Below, piece by piece: positions 51,414-61,816 of a stretch of 64,000 bases of DNA. How positions within the stretch are numbered: position 1 is the first letter of the stretch; every line of letters begins with the position of its first letter. The translations under genes were made by a program, and so were the position numbers. The notes beneath the pieces were generated by a model. That model saw only the letters and a list, made by a program, of their open reading frames with translations. It was not told the origin of the DNA and did no database searches. Location of the stretch: contig NZ_BBWH01000020.1 in assembly GCF_001463705.1 (NCBI RefSeq), positions 1 through 64,000 of the forward strand. The letters run 5' to 3'. Source of the DNA: Aureimonas sp. AU12 (GTDB taxonomy: Bacteria > Pseudomonadota > Alphaproteobacteria > Rhizobiales > Rhizobiaceae).

Positions 51414-53462
51414 ATGATGGGCGGGGACATCATTGAGACCTTCCTCAACGAGGCGCGCGACCTTCTGGAGCAACTCGAGGCGGCCCTCCTTGACCTGGAG
51501 AAGCGCCCGACCGATCGCGAGCTCGTCAACACCACCTTCCGCGCGCTTCACACGCTGAAGGGTTCGGGCGGCATGTTCGGCCCGCCGGCGATGGCGGCCT
51601 TCGCGCACGAGCTGGAAAACGCCTTCGAGAAGGTCCGCCAGGACCACGCCCCTGTGACCCCCGCCCTCGTCTCGCTTCTCCTCCAGTCCGCCGACCAGAT
51701 CCGCAAGCTTCTCTTCGAGGCCGACGGCGATCATTCTGCCGAAAGCGAGCGGCTGGCCAAGGCGCTCGTGGCGGAAGTCGACGGCGCCCCCGTCGCCGCT
51801 GCCGCCTCGGCTCCCGTGGCCGCCGCCCCGGCCGTGCCGGTCTCGCCGCTGTCGCGCCGCTGGCGCATCGCGCTGCGCCTGGAGCGCTCGGCGCTCGCCT
51901 TCGGCACCAATCCGCTCGCCCTCATCGACGAGCTGCGCGATCTCGGCACGGTCACGCTGACCGCCGACACCTCGCTCCTGCCCCCCATTGAGGACCTCGT
52001 CCCGACCGAGCTGCACCTGGGCTGGACCATCCTTCTCGACACCGCCGCGCCGCGCTCGGCGATCGACGACGTCTTCATCTTCGTGGATGGCCCCGAGGCC
52101 GTCCGCATCGAGGAACTGGAAGACGAGGTCCCGGCCGCTGCACCCGTCGCCGCCGTTGCGCCGGCCCCGGTCGCCGCGCCCGTTGCCGCTCCTGTCGCAG
52201 CCGCCCCGGTCGCCGTGGCCAAGCCCGTTGCCGCCCCCGCCAAGCCCGCCACCGCGCCCGCCAAGGCCGAGGTGCCCGAGGCCAAGGAAGCGCGCGCCGA
52301 AGCCCATGTGCGGGTCTCCGCCTCGCGCCTCGACATGCTGCTCGACCAGGTCGGCGAACTGGTGATCGCGCAGGCCCGCCTCTCGGCGCTCGCCCGCAAC
52401 CGCCACGATCCCGTGCTCACCACGGTGGCCGAGGAGATCGAGCGCCTGTCGGCCGACCTTCGCGACTCCGCCATGGGCATGCGCATGGTGCCGATCGAGC
52501 AGCTCTTCGGCCGCTATCGCCGCGTCGTGCGCGATCTCTCCTCCGACCTCGGCAAGGAGATCGATCTCTCCTTCACCGGCGAGGAGACCGAGCTCGACAA
52601 GACCGTTCTCGACCGCCTCGGCGATCCGCTCGTCCACATCATCCGCAACTCGATCGACCACGGCATCGAGTCGGCCGAGCGCCGCGAGGCCGCCGGCAAG
52701 TCCAAGCGCGGTTCGCTGCGCCTCGGCGCCCGCCAGGCCGGAACCGAGGTGGTGATCACCATCGACGACGACGGCGCCGGCTTGAACCGCGCCCGCATCC
52801 TCGAAAAGGCGATCGCCTCCGGCATCGTCGCCGAGGGCACGGTGCCGGCCGATCGCGAGATCGACGAGCTGATCTTCCATCCCGGCCTCTCGACCGCCGC
52901 GGCGGTGTCGAACCTTTCGGGGCGCGGCGTCGGCATGGACGTCGTCAAGCGCACGATCAACGAGCTGCACGGCTCGATCGACATCGACAGCCGGCCCGGC
53001 GAGGGCACCCGCTTCACGCTGCGCCTGCCGCTGACGCTGGCGATCATCGACGGGCTGCAGGTCGCCGTCGGCGACACCCAGTGCATCCTGCCGCTGACGA
53101 GCGTCGAGGAATGCGTCGAGCTCGCCGCCGTCGAGACGCGGGCCTCGGCCGGGCGCAACTTCGTCGACATCCGCGGCACGCTGGTGCCGCTCCTGTGGAT
53201 GGACAGCGTCTTCGGCACGCCGAACCGCGGCACGATCGTGGTGGTCACCGAAAGCGAGACGGGCAAGCTCGGCGTCGTGGTCGACCAGGTGGTCGGCCAG
53301 CACCAGACGGTGATCAAGCCGCTCTCGCCGCTGCACGCGCGCACCCCCGGTCTCGTCGGCTCCACCATCCTCGGTGACGGCTCGGTCGCCCTCATCCTCG
53401 ACGTCAATCCGCTCGCACGGCACGCGGCCCAGCCGCGCCACGACACGCGCGTCGCAGCCTAA
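51414..53462 (+). CDS. cheA: CheA histidine kinase (operon 2)
   Basis: 682 residues, shorter than CheA of operon 1. P1 has His46 in RALHTLKGSGGMFG. A region at about 150-245 may be a CheY/CheB-docking P2. A Pro/Ala/Val low-complexity linker (about 245-300) follows. Then come P3 (LDMLLDQVGELVIAQARL), P4 (HIIRNSIDHGIE, IDDDGAGLNR, SGRGVGMDVV, GEGTRFTLRLPLTLAI) and P5. All catalytic motifs are intact. Its P4 resembles that of operon 1 but the linkers differ, so the two kinases probably have distinct response regulators and receptors. Confidence 0.95.
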   Translation: MMGGDIIETFLNEARDLLEQLEAALLDLEKRPTDRELVNTTFRALHTLKGSGGMFGPPAMAAFAHELENAFEKVRQDHAPVTPALVSLLLQSADQIRKLLFEADGDHSAESERLAKALVAEVDGAPVAAAASAPVAAAPAVPVSPLSRRWRIALRLERSALAFGTNPLALIDELRDLGTVTLTADTSLLPPIEDLVPTELHLGWTILLDTAAPRSAIDDVFIFVDGPEAVRIEELEDEVPAAAPVAAVAPAPVAAPVAAPVAAAPVAVAKPVAAPAKPATAPAKAEVPEAKEARAEAHVRVSASRLDMLLDQVGELVIAQARLSALARNRHDPVLTTVAEEIERLSADLRDSAMGMRMVPIEQLFGRYRRVVRDLSSDLGKEIDLSFTGEETELDKTVLDRLGDPLVHIIRNSIDHGIESAERREAAGKSKRGSLRLGARQAGTEVVITIDDDGAGLNRARILEKAIASGIVAEGTVPADREIDELIFHPGLSTAAAVSNLSGRGVGMDVVKRTINELHGSIDIDSRPGEGTRFTLRLPLTLAIIDGLQVAVGDTQCILPLTSVEECVELAAVETRASAGRNFVDIRGTLVPLLWMDSVFGTPNRGTIVVVTESETGKLGVVVDQVVGQHQTVIKPLSPLHARTPGLVGSTILGDGSVALILDVNPLARHAAQPRHDTRVAA

Positions 53463-53475
53463 AGGTCCGAACCCC

Positions 53476-53943
53476 ATGTCGCTTGCCATCGAAGTCGCCG
53501 ACACCTCGCTCCAGGACTACCTCACCGTCGCGCTCGGCGACGACCTCTTCGGTCTGAAGGTGGCGCTCGTCCACGAGGTGCTCGATCCCCCGGCGATGAC
53601 GCGCATTCCCAACGCGCCGTCCTTCGCGCCGGGTCTCATCAACGTGCGCGGCAACGTCCTGCCGCTCGTCGATCTGCGGGCCCGCTTCGGCATGGAGGGC
53701 GCCGCCGACACGCAGTCGACGCGGGTGATCGTCTCGGAGGTCTCGACCGCCGCCGGCGAGACGTTCCAGATCGCGATCAAGACCGACGCCGTCTACGAGG
53801 TCATCCACGTGCGGGCCAGCGACGTCTCGGCGGTGCCCGAATACGGCTCGCGCTGGCCGAGCCGCTACCTCGACGGCGTGGTGCGTCAGGACGACCGCTT
53901 CGTCGTCCTCCTCGACGTCGAGCGCCTGCTCGACGACGCCTGA
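53476..53943 (+). CDS. cheW: CheW adaptor (operon 2, first copy)
   Basis: A 155-residue CheW domain: DYLTVALGDDLFGLKVALVHEVLDP, TRIPNAPSFAPGLINVRGNVLPLVDLRARFG and a closing LLDVERLL. Start ATG 53476 is 13 bases after cheA; in-frame sequence upstream lies within cheA and is rejected. It is followed by a second cheW, so the kinase may couple to two classes of receptor. Confidence 0.93.
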   Translation: MSLAIEVADTSLQDYLTVALGDDLFGLKVALVHEVLDPPAMTRIPNAPSFAPGLINVRGNVLPLVDLRARFGMEGAADTQSTRVIVSEVSTAAGETFQIAIKTDAVYEVIHVRASDVSAVPEYGSRWPSRYLDGVVRQDDRFVVLLDVERLLDDA

Positions 53944-54025
53944 ACCTGACGATCGCTTCCAGCCGGCCGCCGCGCCGCCCGCGATCCCTCGACACGCCGC
54001 TGCCCGCATCCCCAGAGGACGAGAC

Positions 54026-54541
54026 ATGAGCAATCACTTCCAACCCTCCGCCGCCGTCGATGCGGACGAGGGCAACGAGATGCTGACCTTCCAGCTGGGA
54101 TCGGGCGCCTTCGCGGTGAACGTCCAGCAGGTGCGCGAGGTCCTCGACTACAAGCCGATCCAGCCGATGGCCAACGCCCCGGCCAGCCTCATCGGCATGA
54201 TCGACGTGCGCGGCGTCGGCGTCCCCGTGGTCGATCTCAAGCGCAAGCTCGCCATGCCGGCGGGCGAGGGGCGCGAGATCGGGCCGGACACCCGCATCGT
54301 GGTGCTCGAGTTCGAGGCCGCCGGCCGGCTGCACACGGTGGCGGTGATCGCCGACGCTGTGCACGAGGTGGCCGATCTCTCCGACCAGACCCTCGAGGCC
54401 GCGCCGCATGTGGGCGAGGCCTGGAACAGCGACTTCATGCAGGGGCTCGGCCGTCGCAAGGAGGCCTTCCTGACGCTCCTGCGCATCGACAGCCTCTTCC
54501 ACGGCACTGAGAGCGTCCTCTCCGGCGCACGGGCGGCCTGA
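54026..54541 (+). CDS. cheW: CheW adaptor (operon 2, second copy)
   Basis: A 171-residue CheW domain: LTFQLGSGAFAVNVQQVREVLDYKPI, NAPASLIGMIDVRGVGVPVVDLKRKLAM and a closing FLTLLRIDSLF. It differs from the first copy throughout, so it is not a recent duplicate. A GAGGACGAGAC site precedes the ATG. It starts 82 bases after the first cheW and ends 4 bases before cheR. Confidence 0.93.
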   Translation: MSNHFQPSAAVDADEGNEMLTFQLGSGAFAVNVQQVREVLDYKPIQPMANAPASLIGMIDVRGVGVPVVDLKRKLAMPAGEGREIGPDTRIVVLEFEAAGRLHTVAVIADAVHEVADLSDQTLEAAPHVGEAWNSDFMQGLGRRKEAFLTLLRIDSLFHGTESVLSGARAA

Positions 54542-54545
54542 CCCC

Positions 54546-55445
54546 ATGTCCTCGGCATCCGCATCCCTCAAGGTTCCCCTCGATCCTGCCGCGGACGCCA
54601 TTCCCCAGTGGACCCGTGTCGAGCTGTCCGACAAGACCTTCGAGGTCCTCGTCAAGCTCGTCTACGACAATTGCGGCGTGTCGCTCTCGCGCGTGAAGAA
54701 GACCATGCTGGAGACGCGCCTGCGCCGCCGGCTCCAGGCCACCGGCCTCGGCGACTTCGAGAGCTACGTGCGCCTCCTGCAGACGCCGGCGGGCAAGACG
54801 AGCGAGTTGCAGTCCTTCGTCGACACCGTGGTGACGAACGAGACCTCGTTCTTTCGCGAACGCGCCCATTTCGACTATCTGACCCCCGCCGAGGTGCAGC
54901 GCCTCGTCGAGAACGGCGACGGGCGCTCGCTGCGCGCCTGGAGCGCGGCCTGCTCGTCGGGCCAGGAAGTCTACACGCTCGCCATGGTGCTGGAGGCCGC
55001 CATCTCGCAGCCCCGGCTGTGGGACTGGCAGATCCTCGCCACCGACATTTCCGTCAAGATCCTGACCGCCGCGCGCGAGGCGATCTACCGCGCCGAGGAC
55101 GTCGTGCCCGTGCCGCAGGCGCTTCAGGAGCGCTTCATACTGCGCTCGCGCGACCGGGCCAGCGAAGCCGTGCGCATCGCGCCGGAACTGCGCCAGCGCG
55201 TCACGTTCGGCCAGATCAACCTGATGCATTCCGAGTACCGCGTGAAGTCGAAGATGGACATCATCTTCCTGCGCAACGTGCTCATCTACTTCGAGCCGCA
55301 GGTGCAGCACGACGTGGTGGCCAAGCTCTGCCGCCACCTCAGGCCCGGCGGTCTCCTCATCCTCGGACATTCCGACACGACCCGCTCGGGGCGGCTGCCG
55401 CTGCGCCTCATCCGCGGGAACATCTACGAACGGCTGGAGGATTGA
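54546..55445 (+). CDS. cheR: CheR methyltransferase (operon 2)
   Basis: 299 residues. The N-terminal domain contains [16 protein letters not shown] and [19 protein letters not shown] (NxTxFFR). The SAM domain has [40 protein letters not shown] and LILGHSDT. All catalytic features of chemoreceptor methyltransferases are present, which is notable because the operon encodes no ordinary receptor. It could methylate a receptor encoded elsewhere or the receptor-like segment of the 599-residue protein. Confidence 0.94.
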   Translation: MSSASASLKVPLDPAADAIPQWTRVELSDKTFEVLVKLVYDNCGVSLSRVKKTMLETRLRRRLQATGLGDFESYVRLLQTPAGKTSELQSFVDTVVTNETSFFRERAHFDYLTPAEVQRLVENGDGRSLRAWSAACSSGQEVYTLAMVLEAAISQPRLWDWQILATDISVKILTAAREAIYRAEDVVPVPQALQERFILRSRDRASEAVRIAPELRQRVTFGQINLMHSEYRVKSKMDIIFLRNVLIYFEPQVQHDVVAKLCRHLRPGGLLILGHSDTTRSGRLPLRLIRGNIYERLED

Positions 55446-55450
55446 CCGCC

Positions 55451-56572
55451 ATGAAGCCCATTCGCGTGCTGATCGTGGACGATAGCGCCAGCGTCCGTCA
55501 GGTCCTGTCGGAGATCGTCAATGCCGAGGCGGACATGGAGGTCTTCGCCACCGCCTCCAACCCCTATTTCGCCGCCGAGCGCCTGCGCGAGGAGATCCCC
55601 GACGTCATCATCTGCGACATCGAGATGCCCCGCATGGACGGCATCACCTTCGTCCAGAAGCTGATGAGCCAGCGGCCGATCCCGGTGGTGATCTGCTCCT
55701 CGCTCGCCGAGGCCGGCTCGAAGATGGCGCTGCAGGCGCTGGAAGCGGGCGCCGTCGAGATCATCGCCAAGCCCAAGGTCGGAACGCCCCAGTTCCTCAT
55801 GGAGGCGCGCACCCGCATCTGCGACGCCGTGCGCGCGGCCTCGCAGGCCAGCGTTCGCGTTCGCCGGCCCCGCGCCGGGGGCGAGGGCGCCAACTCGCCG
55901 CAGGAGAAGCTCACCGCAGACGCGGTTCTCCCGCCCTCGAACGGGCGCCCGATCGACCGCACCACCGACAAGGTCGTGGTGATCGGCGCCTCCACCGGCG
56001 GCACCGAGGCGCTGCGCCGCATCCTCGAACCGCTGCCCGTCGATTGCCCGGGCATCGCCATCGTCCAGCACATGCCCGCCGGCTTCACCACCGCCTTCGC
56101 CAAGCGTCTCGACGGCCTCTGCCGCATCGAGGTGCGCGAGGCCGTGACCGGCGACCGCCTGATGCCGGGCCTCGCCCTCATCGCGCCGGGCAACCATCAC
56201 CTCCTGCTGCAGCGCTCGGGCGCGCAGTATCACGTCGAGGTGCGCGACGGGCCGCTCGTCACCCGCCATCGCCCGTCGGTCGACGTCCTGTTCCGCTCCG
56301 CCGCCCGATCGGCCGGCGCCAACGCGCTCGGCATCATCATGACCGGGATGGGCGACGACGGCGCCAAGGGCATGCTGGAACTGCGCCAGACCGGTGCTCA
56401 CACGATCGGCCAGGACGAGGCGACCTGCATCGTCTACGGCATGCCGAAGGAAGCGATGAAGGCCGGCGCCGTGGAATACGAGATGGCGCTCGACCGCATC
56501 CCCGCCGAGATCGTCCGCTTCGCCCACGATCAGTTCCCCAAGACGGCGCCGCGCGCCGCGCAAGCCCGGTAA
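55451..56572 (+). CDS. cheB: CheB methylesterase (operon 2)
   Basis: 373 residues. The receiver domain has [11 protein letters not shown] and Asp56 in [11 protein letters not shown]. The linker is about 125-175. The esterase domain has [25 protein letters not shown] and [12 protein letters not shown], completing the Ser-His-Asp triad. It starts five bases after cheR. With CheR it provides a complete adaptation pair for this operon. Confidence 0.95.
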   Translation: MKPIRVLIVDDSASVRQVLSEIVNAEADMEVFATASNPYFAAERLREEIPDVIICDIEMPRMDGITFVQKLMSQRPIPVVICSSLAEAGSKMALQALEAGAVEIIAKPKVGTPQFLMEARTRICDAVRAASQASVRVRRPRAGGEGANSPQEKLTADAVLPPSNGRPIDRTTDKVVVIGASTGGTEALRRILEPLPVDCPGIAIVQHMPAGFTTAFAKRLDGLCRIEVREAVTGDRLMPGLALIAPGNHHLLLQRSGAQYHVEVRDGPLVTRHRPSVDVLFRSAARSAGANALGIIMTGMGDDGAKGMLELRQTGAHTIGQDEATCIVYGMPKEAMKAGAVEYEMALDRIPAEIVRFAHDQFPKTAPRAAQAR

Positions 56573-56578
56573 TCTCCG

Positions 56579-58378
56579 ATGATGCTCGCTCCCAACAAGC
56601 CGCACGCCCCATCCGGCAACCAGGCCACCGCTTTCGACGCGCTGCGCGCGACGCTCGAACGCATCCACCAGTGGAACGTCTCGTCCGAGGCGGTGTACCT
56701 GGGCGCCGGCGAGGATCTGCAGCTCCTGCACCGGCGCATCGGCACCGTGCGCGACTGCATCCGCCAGTCCACCGAGGCGGTGAGTTCGCCCGAGGCCGAC
56801 CGCGTCGAGACGCTGCTCGGCACCGCCGCGACCTCGGCCGCCGCGCTGGAGACGCTGGCGATCGAGCGCTCGAACGTCCTGCGCACGCTCGCTGACGGCG
56901 TCGCGACCGCGGCCACCGGCTCCACCGCCGTGGCGCTCGTCTTCCGCCTTCTCGACTATGTCGTGCTCGTCGCGCGCACCCATGTCGAGGGCATGACGCA
57001 GGCGCGCGACGTGCTCGTGCCCTTCACCCAGCATGTCCATGAACTCGTCGGTTCCGGCCAGGGCGTGGCGCGCGCTCTCGACGAGCGGGTGCGGCTTCTG
57101 GCCGGCCATATCGGCGAGAGCCGGGCGATCGACGCGCGCGTCGGCGCCAAGGCGATGCTCGGCGAGCCGAGCCTGGCCTTCCAGTTCCGCACGCTGATCC
57201 GGCGGCTGGCGCAGGAGCGCGACGGCGTCGCGATGACCCGCGCCGAGGCGCATCGCTCCTTCTCCACCATCCGCGAGGCCGTCGGCGGCCTCGTCATGGG
57301 CCTGCAGTTCCACGACATCGCCCGCCAGCGCCTCGAACACACGCTCGGCAACCTGGAGCGCCTGTTCCTTCTCGCCGAGACCGGCCGGCTCGCCCATGAC
57401 GGCGCGCCGCTGGAGGGCACCGCGCGCAATCTGGCGCTGCGCCGCATCGTGGAACTGGAGATCGCGCAGATCGAGAGCCTGACCGAGCTCTACGAGACGA
57501 AGATGGGCGATCTCCACGGCAATCTCGAGATCCTCGCCGGCGAGATCGCGGCGAGCGATCGGATCCTCGGCACGCTCTTCTCCGAGGACGGCGACGGCGC
57601 CGGCAAGAGCGCCATCGCGGTGCTCGAATCAGAAGCGGTGCGGGTGCGCGCCCGCTTTGCCCGCGGCGAGGCCGACCGCCGCCATCTCGACGCCTCGCTG
57701 CACGAATGCGTCGAGGCCGCCGGCCCGCTCATCGCCATGACCGACGAGCTCGCCGCGCTCGAGCACACGCTGCGCCTCGCCGGCTTCAACGCCGCCGTGC
57801 GCGCCGCCCATGTCGACTCGGGCGACGAGACGATCGGCTACATCGCCCGCGAAATCCGCGAGCAGGCCTCCGTCGCCAAGGCGCAGGCCGATCTCGTTCG
57901 CGAGGGCATCGAGGTCTCGGTCGCCGCGACGCGCGATCTCGAAACCGCCATCCTGCCGCAGATCGCCTCGGCCGAGGGCGAGATCTCCGCCCAGTTCGCC
58001 GAAGCCACCGCGATCCTCGGGCGCATCGACGCCGAATGCCTCGACAAGCTGCGCGAGGCCTCGACCAACGCAAGGGGCCTCGGCGCCAAGATCGAGATGA
58101 TCTCGGGCCTGATGACCCCGCATGTCGAGGGCTGCGCGCTGATGCGCCAGACCGTCCACATCCTGCGCCATCTCCTCGCCGACCTGCCGGACGAGGTGGT
58201 CTCGGCCGAGGAGGGGCTGAAGCTCTACAGCCTGCTCGCCGCGCAATACACGATGGCCGAGGAGCGGGCGATCTTCGAGGCCTCGTTCCGCGCCATGGGT
58301 CTCGTCGCCCTGCCGTCCGCCGTCGCCAACGTCGCGGCCCCGCCGCCGGTCGACGACGTCGACGACTTCCTGTTCTGA
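56579..58378 (+). CDS. 599-residue soluble chemotaxis protein with CheZ-like DxxxQ motif and receptor-tip-like segment
   Basis: This helical protein has no signal peptide or convincing membrane span and starts six bases after cheB. GLQFHDIARQRLEH (241-254) has Asp246 and Gln250 in the DxxxQ spacing of the CheZ active site (DFQDLTGQ in E. coli). LRLAGFNAAVRAAHVDSG...YIAREIREQA (398-430) resembles the chemoreceptor signalling tip, but with changed glycines and charges. The C-terminus, after a Pro-rich linker, is VDDVDDFLF (591-599), like the CheY-binding peptide that ends CheZ. I infer a CheY-P phosphatase or signal terminator that may dock with the receptor/kinase array. No established name is known to me. 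Its place as the last gene of an otherwise receptor-less che operon supports the idea. Confidence 0.75.
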   Translation: MMLAPNKPHAPSGNQATAFDALRATLERIHQWNVSSEAVYLGAGEDLQLLHRRIGTVRDCIRQSTEAVSSPEADRVETLLGTAATSAAALETLAIERSNVLRTLADGVATAATGSTAVALVFRLLDYVVLVARTHVEGMTQARDVLVPFTQHVHELVGSGQGVARALDERVRLLAGHIGESRAIDARVGAKAMLGEPSLAFQFRTLIRRLAQERDGVAMTRAEAHRSFSTIREAVGGLVMGLQFHDIARQRLEHTLGNLERLFLLAETGRLAHDGAPLEGTARNLALRRIVELEIAQIESLTELYETKMGDLHGNLEILAGEIAASDRILGTLFSEDGDGAGKSAIAVLESEAVRVRARFARGEADRRHLDASLHECVEAAGPLIAMTDELAALEHTLRLAGFNAAVRAAHVDSGDETIGYIAREIREQASVAKAQADLVREGIEVSVAATRDLETAILPQIASAEGEISAQFAEATAILGRIDAECLDKLREASTNARGLGAKIEMISGLMTPHVEGCALMRQTVHILRHLLADLPDEVVSAEEGLKLYSLLAAQYTMAEERAIFEASFRAMGLVALPSAVANVAAPPPVDDVDDFLF

Positions 58379-58410
58379 CAGAGTTCTGCACCCGAGCGGG
58401 TGTCCGGCGG

Positions 58411-58437
58411 ACGGGGCGGCTTCGGCCGCCCCGTTTT
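58411..58437 (+). terminator. intrinsic terminator of che operon 2
   Basis: ACGGGGCGGC (58411-58420) pairs perfectly with 58425-58434 around a TTCG tetraloop and is followed by TTT. It lies 33 bases after the stop of the 599-residue protein and marks the end of the operon. Confidence 0.88.
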
Positions 58438-58472
58438 CGCGTCCGGCGTCAGAGCATGTCCGGACGAAGCGG

Positions 58473-59354
58473 TCAGCCGAAGAGGCCGCGCTCGGCCTCC
58501 ACGGTCTCGGCGATGAAGTCGGCCGCCGCGCGGATCGGGGCGAGCCCGCGCGCGCTCTCGTGGATCACCAGCCAGTATTCGCGCCGGATCTCGTGGGCCG
58601 GCAACACCCGTACCAGCTCGCCCCGCCGGTCGGCGATGAACGCGTGGAGGATGCCGATGCCCGCGCCCGCCGCCACCGCCTCGGTCTGCCCGAGCGCCGA
58701 GGAGATCTCGAACCGGCTCTGCCAGTCGTCTGCGATCTCGGCGGTGTAGTGCAGCGAGGGGCTGTAGAGGAGATCCTCGACCGCGCCCACCAGCCGATGG
58801 CGGGCGAGATCGCCGACGCCTGAGGGCGTTCCGTGCTCGGCGAGGTAGCCGCGCGCGGCATACAGGCCGAGCGCGTAGGTCACGAGCTTGCGCGCCACCA
58901 GCCGCCCCTCGGCCGGTCGCTCCACCGTGATCGCGATGTCGGCCTCGCGCCGCGAGATCGAAAAGGCGCGGGGCACCGGCACGAGTTGCACGCGGATGCC
59001 GGGATGGCGGTCGGTGAGCCCGGCGAGGCGCGGCGCGAGAAAGGCCGTGCCGAACCCGTCGGGTGCCCCGATGCGCACCGTCCCCGCGATCGCCGCGTCG
59101 GCCCCGGCCGCCAGCCCTGCGGCCGCCGCCATCTCCGCCTCGATCCGCTCGGCCGGCGCCAGGAAGGCCGCGCCCTCGCGCGTCAGCTCGCAGCCGCTCG
59201 GGCGCCGCGCGAAGAGCGGCGTGCCCAGCGCGCCCTCCAGCGCATCCAGCCGCCGCCCGACCGTCGCGTGGTTCAGACCCAGTCGGCGCGAGGCCGCAAG
59301 GATCTGCCCGGCCCGCGCCACCGCGAGGAAGATACGCACGTCGTCCCAGTTCAT
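58473..59354 (-). CDS. LysR-family transcriptional regulator
   Basis: 293 residues. The N-terminal winged helix-turn-helix is clear: MNWDDVRIFLAVARAGQILAAS, RRLGLNHATVGRRLDALE and LGTPLFARRPSG. The effector-binding domain fills about 90-293, with VRIGAPDGFGTAFLAPRL at its start. It is divergent from the methylmalonate-semialdehyde dehydrogenase gene across 108 bases, the normal arrangement for a LysR regulator and its target. The inducer is unknown, perhaps a branched-chain or propionate-related metabolite. Confidence 0.92.
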   Translation of the reverse strand: MNWDDVRIFLAVARAGQILAASRRLGLNHATVGRRLDALEGALGTPLFARRPSGCELTREGAAFLAPAERIEAEMAAAAGLAAGADAAIAGTVRIGAPDGFGTAFLAPRLAGLTDRHPGIRVQLVPVPRAFSISRREADIAITVERPAEGRLVARKLVTYALGLYAARGYLAEHGTPSGVGDLARHRLVGAVEDLLYSPSLHYTAEIADDWQSRFEISSALGQTEAVAAGAGIGILHAFIADRRGELVRVLPAHEIRREYWLVIHESARGLAPIRAAADFIAETVEAERGLFG

Positions 59355-59462
59355 CGCTGCCGCCTCATGCATCAAACCACGCACAATGGATGCGCGCGGA
59401 TGCCGCTTGATTTCAAGTCTGCTCCCGGCGCATCTCGTGTTCATTCAACGGGAGAGACGGCC

Positions 59463-60959
<1,497 letters not shown>

Positions 60960-61010
60960 GGCGAGGGCAACGCTCGGTTCGGTCGGGAACCGGCACTCCT
61001 GCGATGGTAA

Positions 61011-61046
61011 CGACAGCGGCCGCCTCGAAAGGGGCGGCCGCTGTCG
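61011..61046 (+). terminator. intrinsic terminator of mmsA
   Basis: A perfect 14-bp inverted repeat (61011-61024 and 61033-61046, loop TCGAAAGG) lies 51 bases after the mmsA stop. The stem is very strong; the T-run is minimal (TTCGG). Confidence 0.82.
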
Positions 61047-61189
61047 TTCGGCGAGGGCGTGGGGGTGATCGCGAACGTCGGCCGGCGATCCCCGCGTCAT
61101 GATCACCGACGCCGAGATCGGCAGCGTGCCGGTGCGGCTGCCTTTCGAACGAGAAGAAAGGCGGCGATCTCGGTCGCAGACTGCAAGGA

Positions 61190-61714
61190 TCAGACGTTGG
61201 CGCCAGCCCCTGACCGTTCGAACATCAGGGGTCTCGCCCCGCGATAGTCGGCTTCGCCGAACCGGACGTATCCGAGTTTGGCCGCCACATGCCGGGACGC
61301 GGCGTTCTCCGGGTGGATGATGCACACCGAACGCTTCATGGCATGGTGTCTCGCCATCCAGTCGTGAGCGCGGCCGACGGCCTCGGTGGCATATCCCCGA
61401 CCATGCCCTTCGGGTGCCAGAACCCATGCCGCCTCCGGAAACGGATCGAACTGCGAACCTAAGTCCCGGGCGAAGTGAGCCAATCCGACCTCGCCGACAA
61501 AGCGCGCTCCATCTCGCGTTCGGACGGTAAAGAGACCGTAGCCGAAGGCGCTCCAATGGCCGATCTTCTGAAGCAGCTTCTTCCACGCATCCTCGCGTGT
61601 GGTGGGCGTTCCGCCGATATATCGCGCGACCCCTTCGTCTTGCCCCATGACGAAACTCTCTTCGAAATCATCGAGGTTGGGCATTGAGAGGACAAGTCGG
61701 GTCGTTGTGATCAT
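61190..61714 (-). CDS. RimJ/RimL-type GNAT acetyltransferase
   Basis: A 174-residue GNAT protein of the ribosomal-protein-acetyltransferase-like branch. It begins TTTRLVLSMPNLDDFEES and has FVGEVGLAHF. The acetyl-CoA loop is in LAPEGHGRGYATEAVG, and it ends with HPENAASRHVAAKLGYVRFGE. Members acetylate protein N-termini, antibiotics or small amines; the substrate cannot be read. It is divergent from the lipoprotein gene, with a 102-base gap. Confidence 0.88.
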   Translation of the reverse strand: MITTTRLVLSMPNLDDFEESFVMGQDEGVARYIGGTPTTREDAWKKLLQKIGHWSAFGYGLFTVRTRDGARFVGEVGLAHFARDLGSQFDPFPEAAWVLAPEGHGRGYATEAVGRAHDWMARHHAMKRSVCIIHPENAASRHVAAKLGYVRFGEADYRGARPLMFERSGAGANV

Positions 61715-61816
61715 GGAGCCAGTATGCCGTTGTAAGCCGCTGCGGGGAATGACGACTATCGGGACCGTGGCCGGACGGGTAGAACGCGACCGGCTTTCGC
61801 TTCACCAGGATCTTCC

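Noticed and set aside
51366-53504. A 712-codon open frame antisense to cheA of operon 2.
   Set aside because: Same reason: the sense strand has all CheA motifs, and the antisense product is low-complexity and charge-biased.
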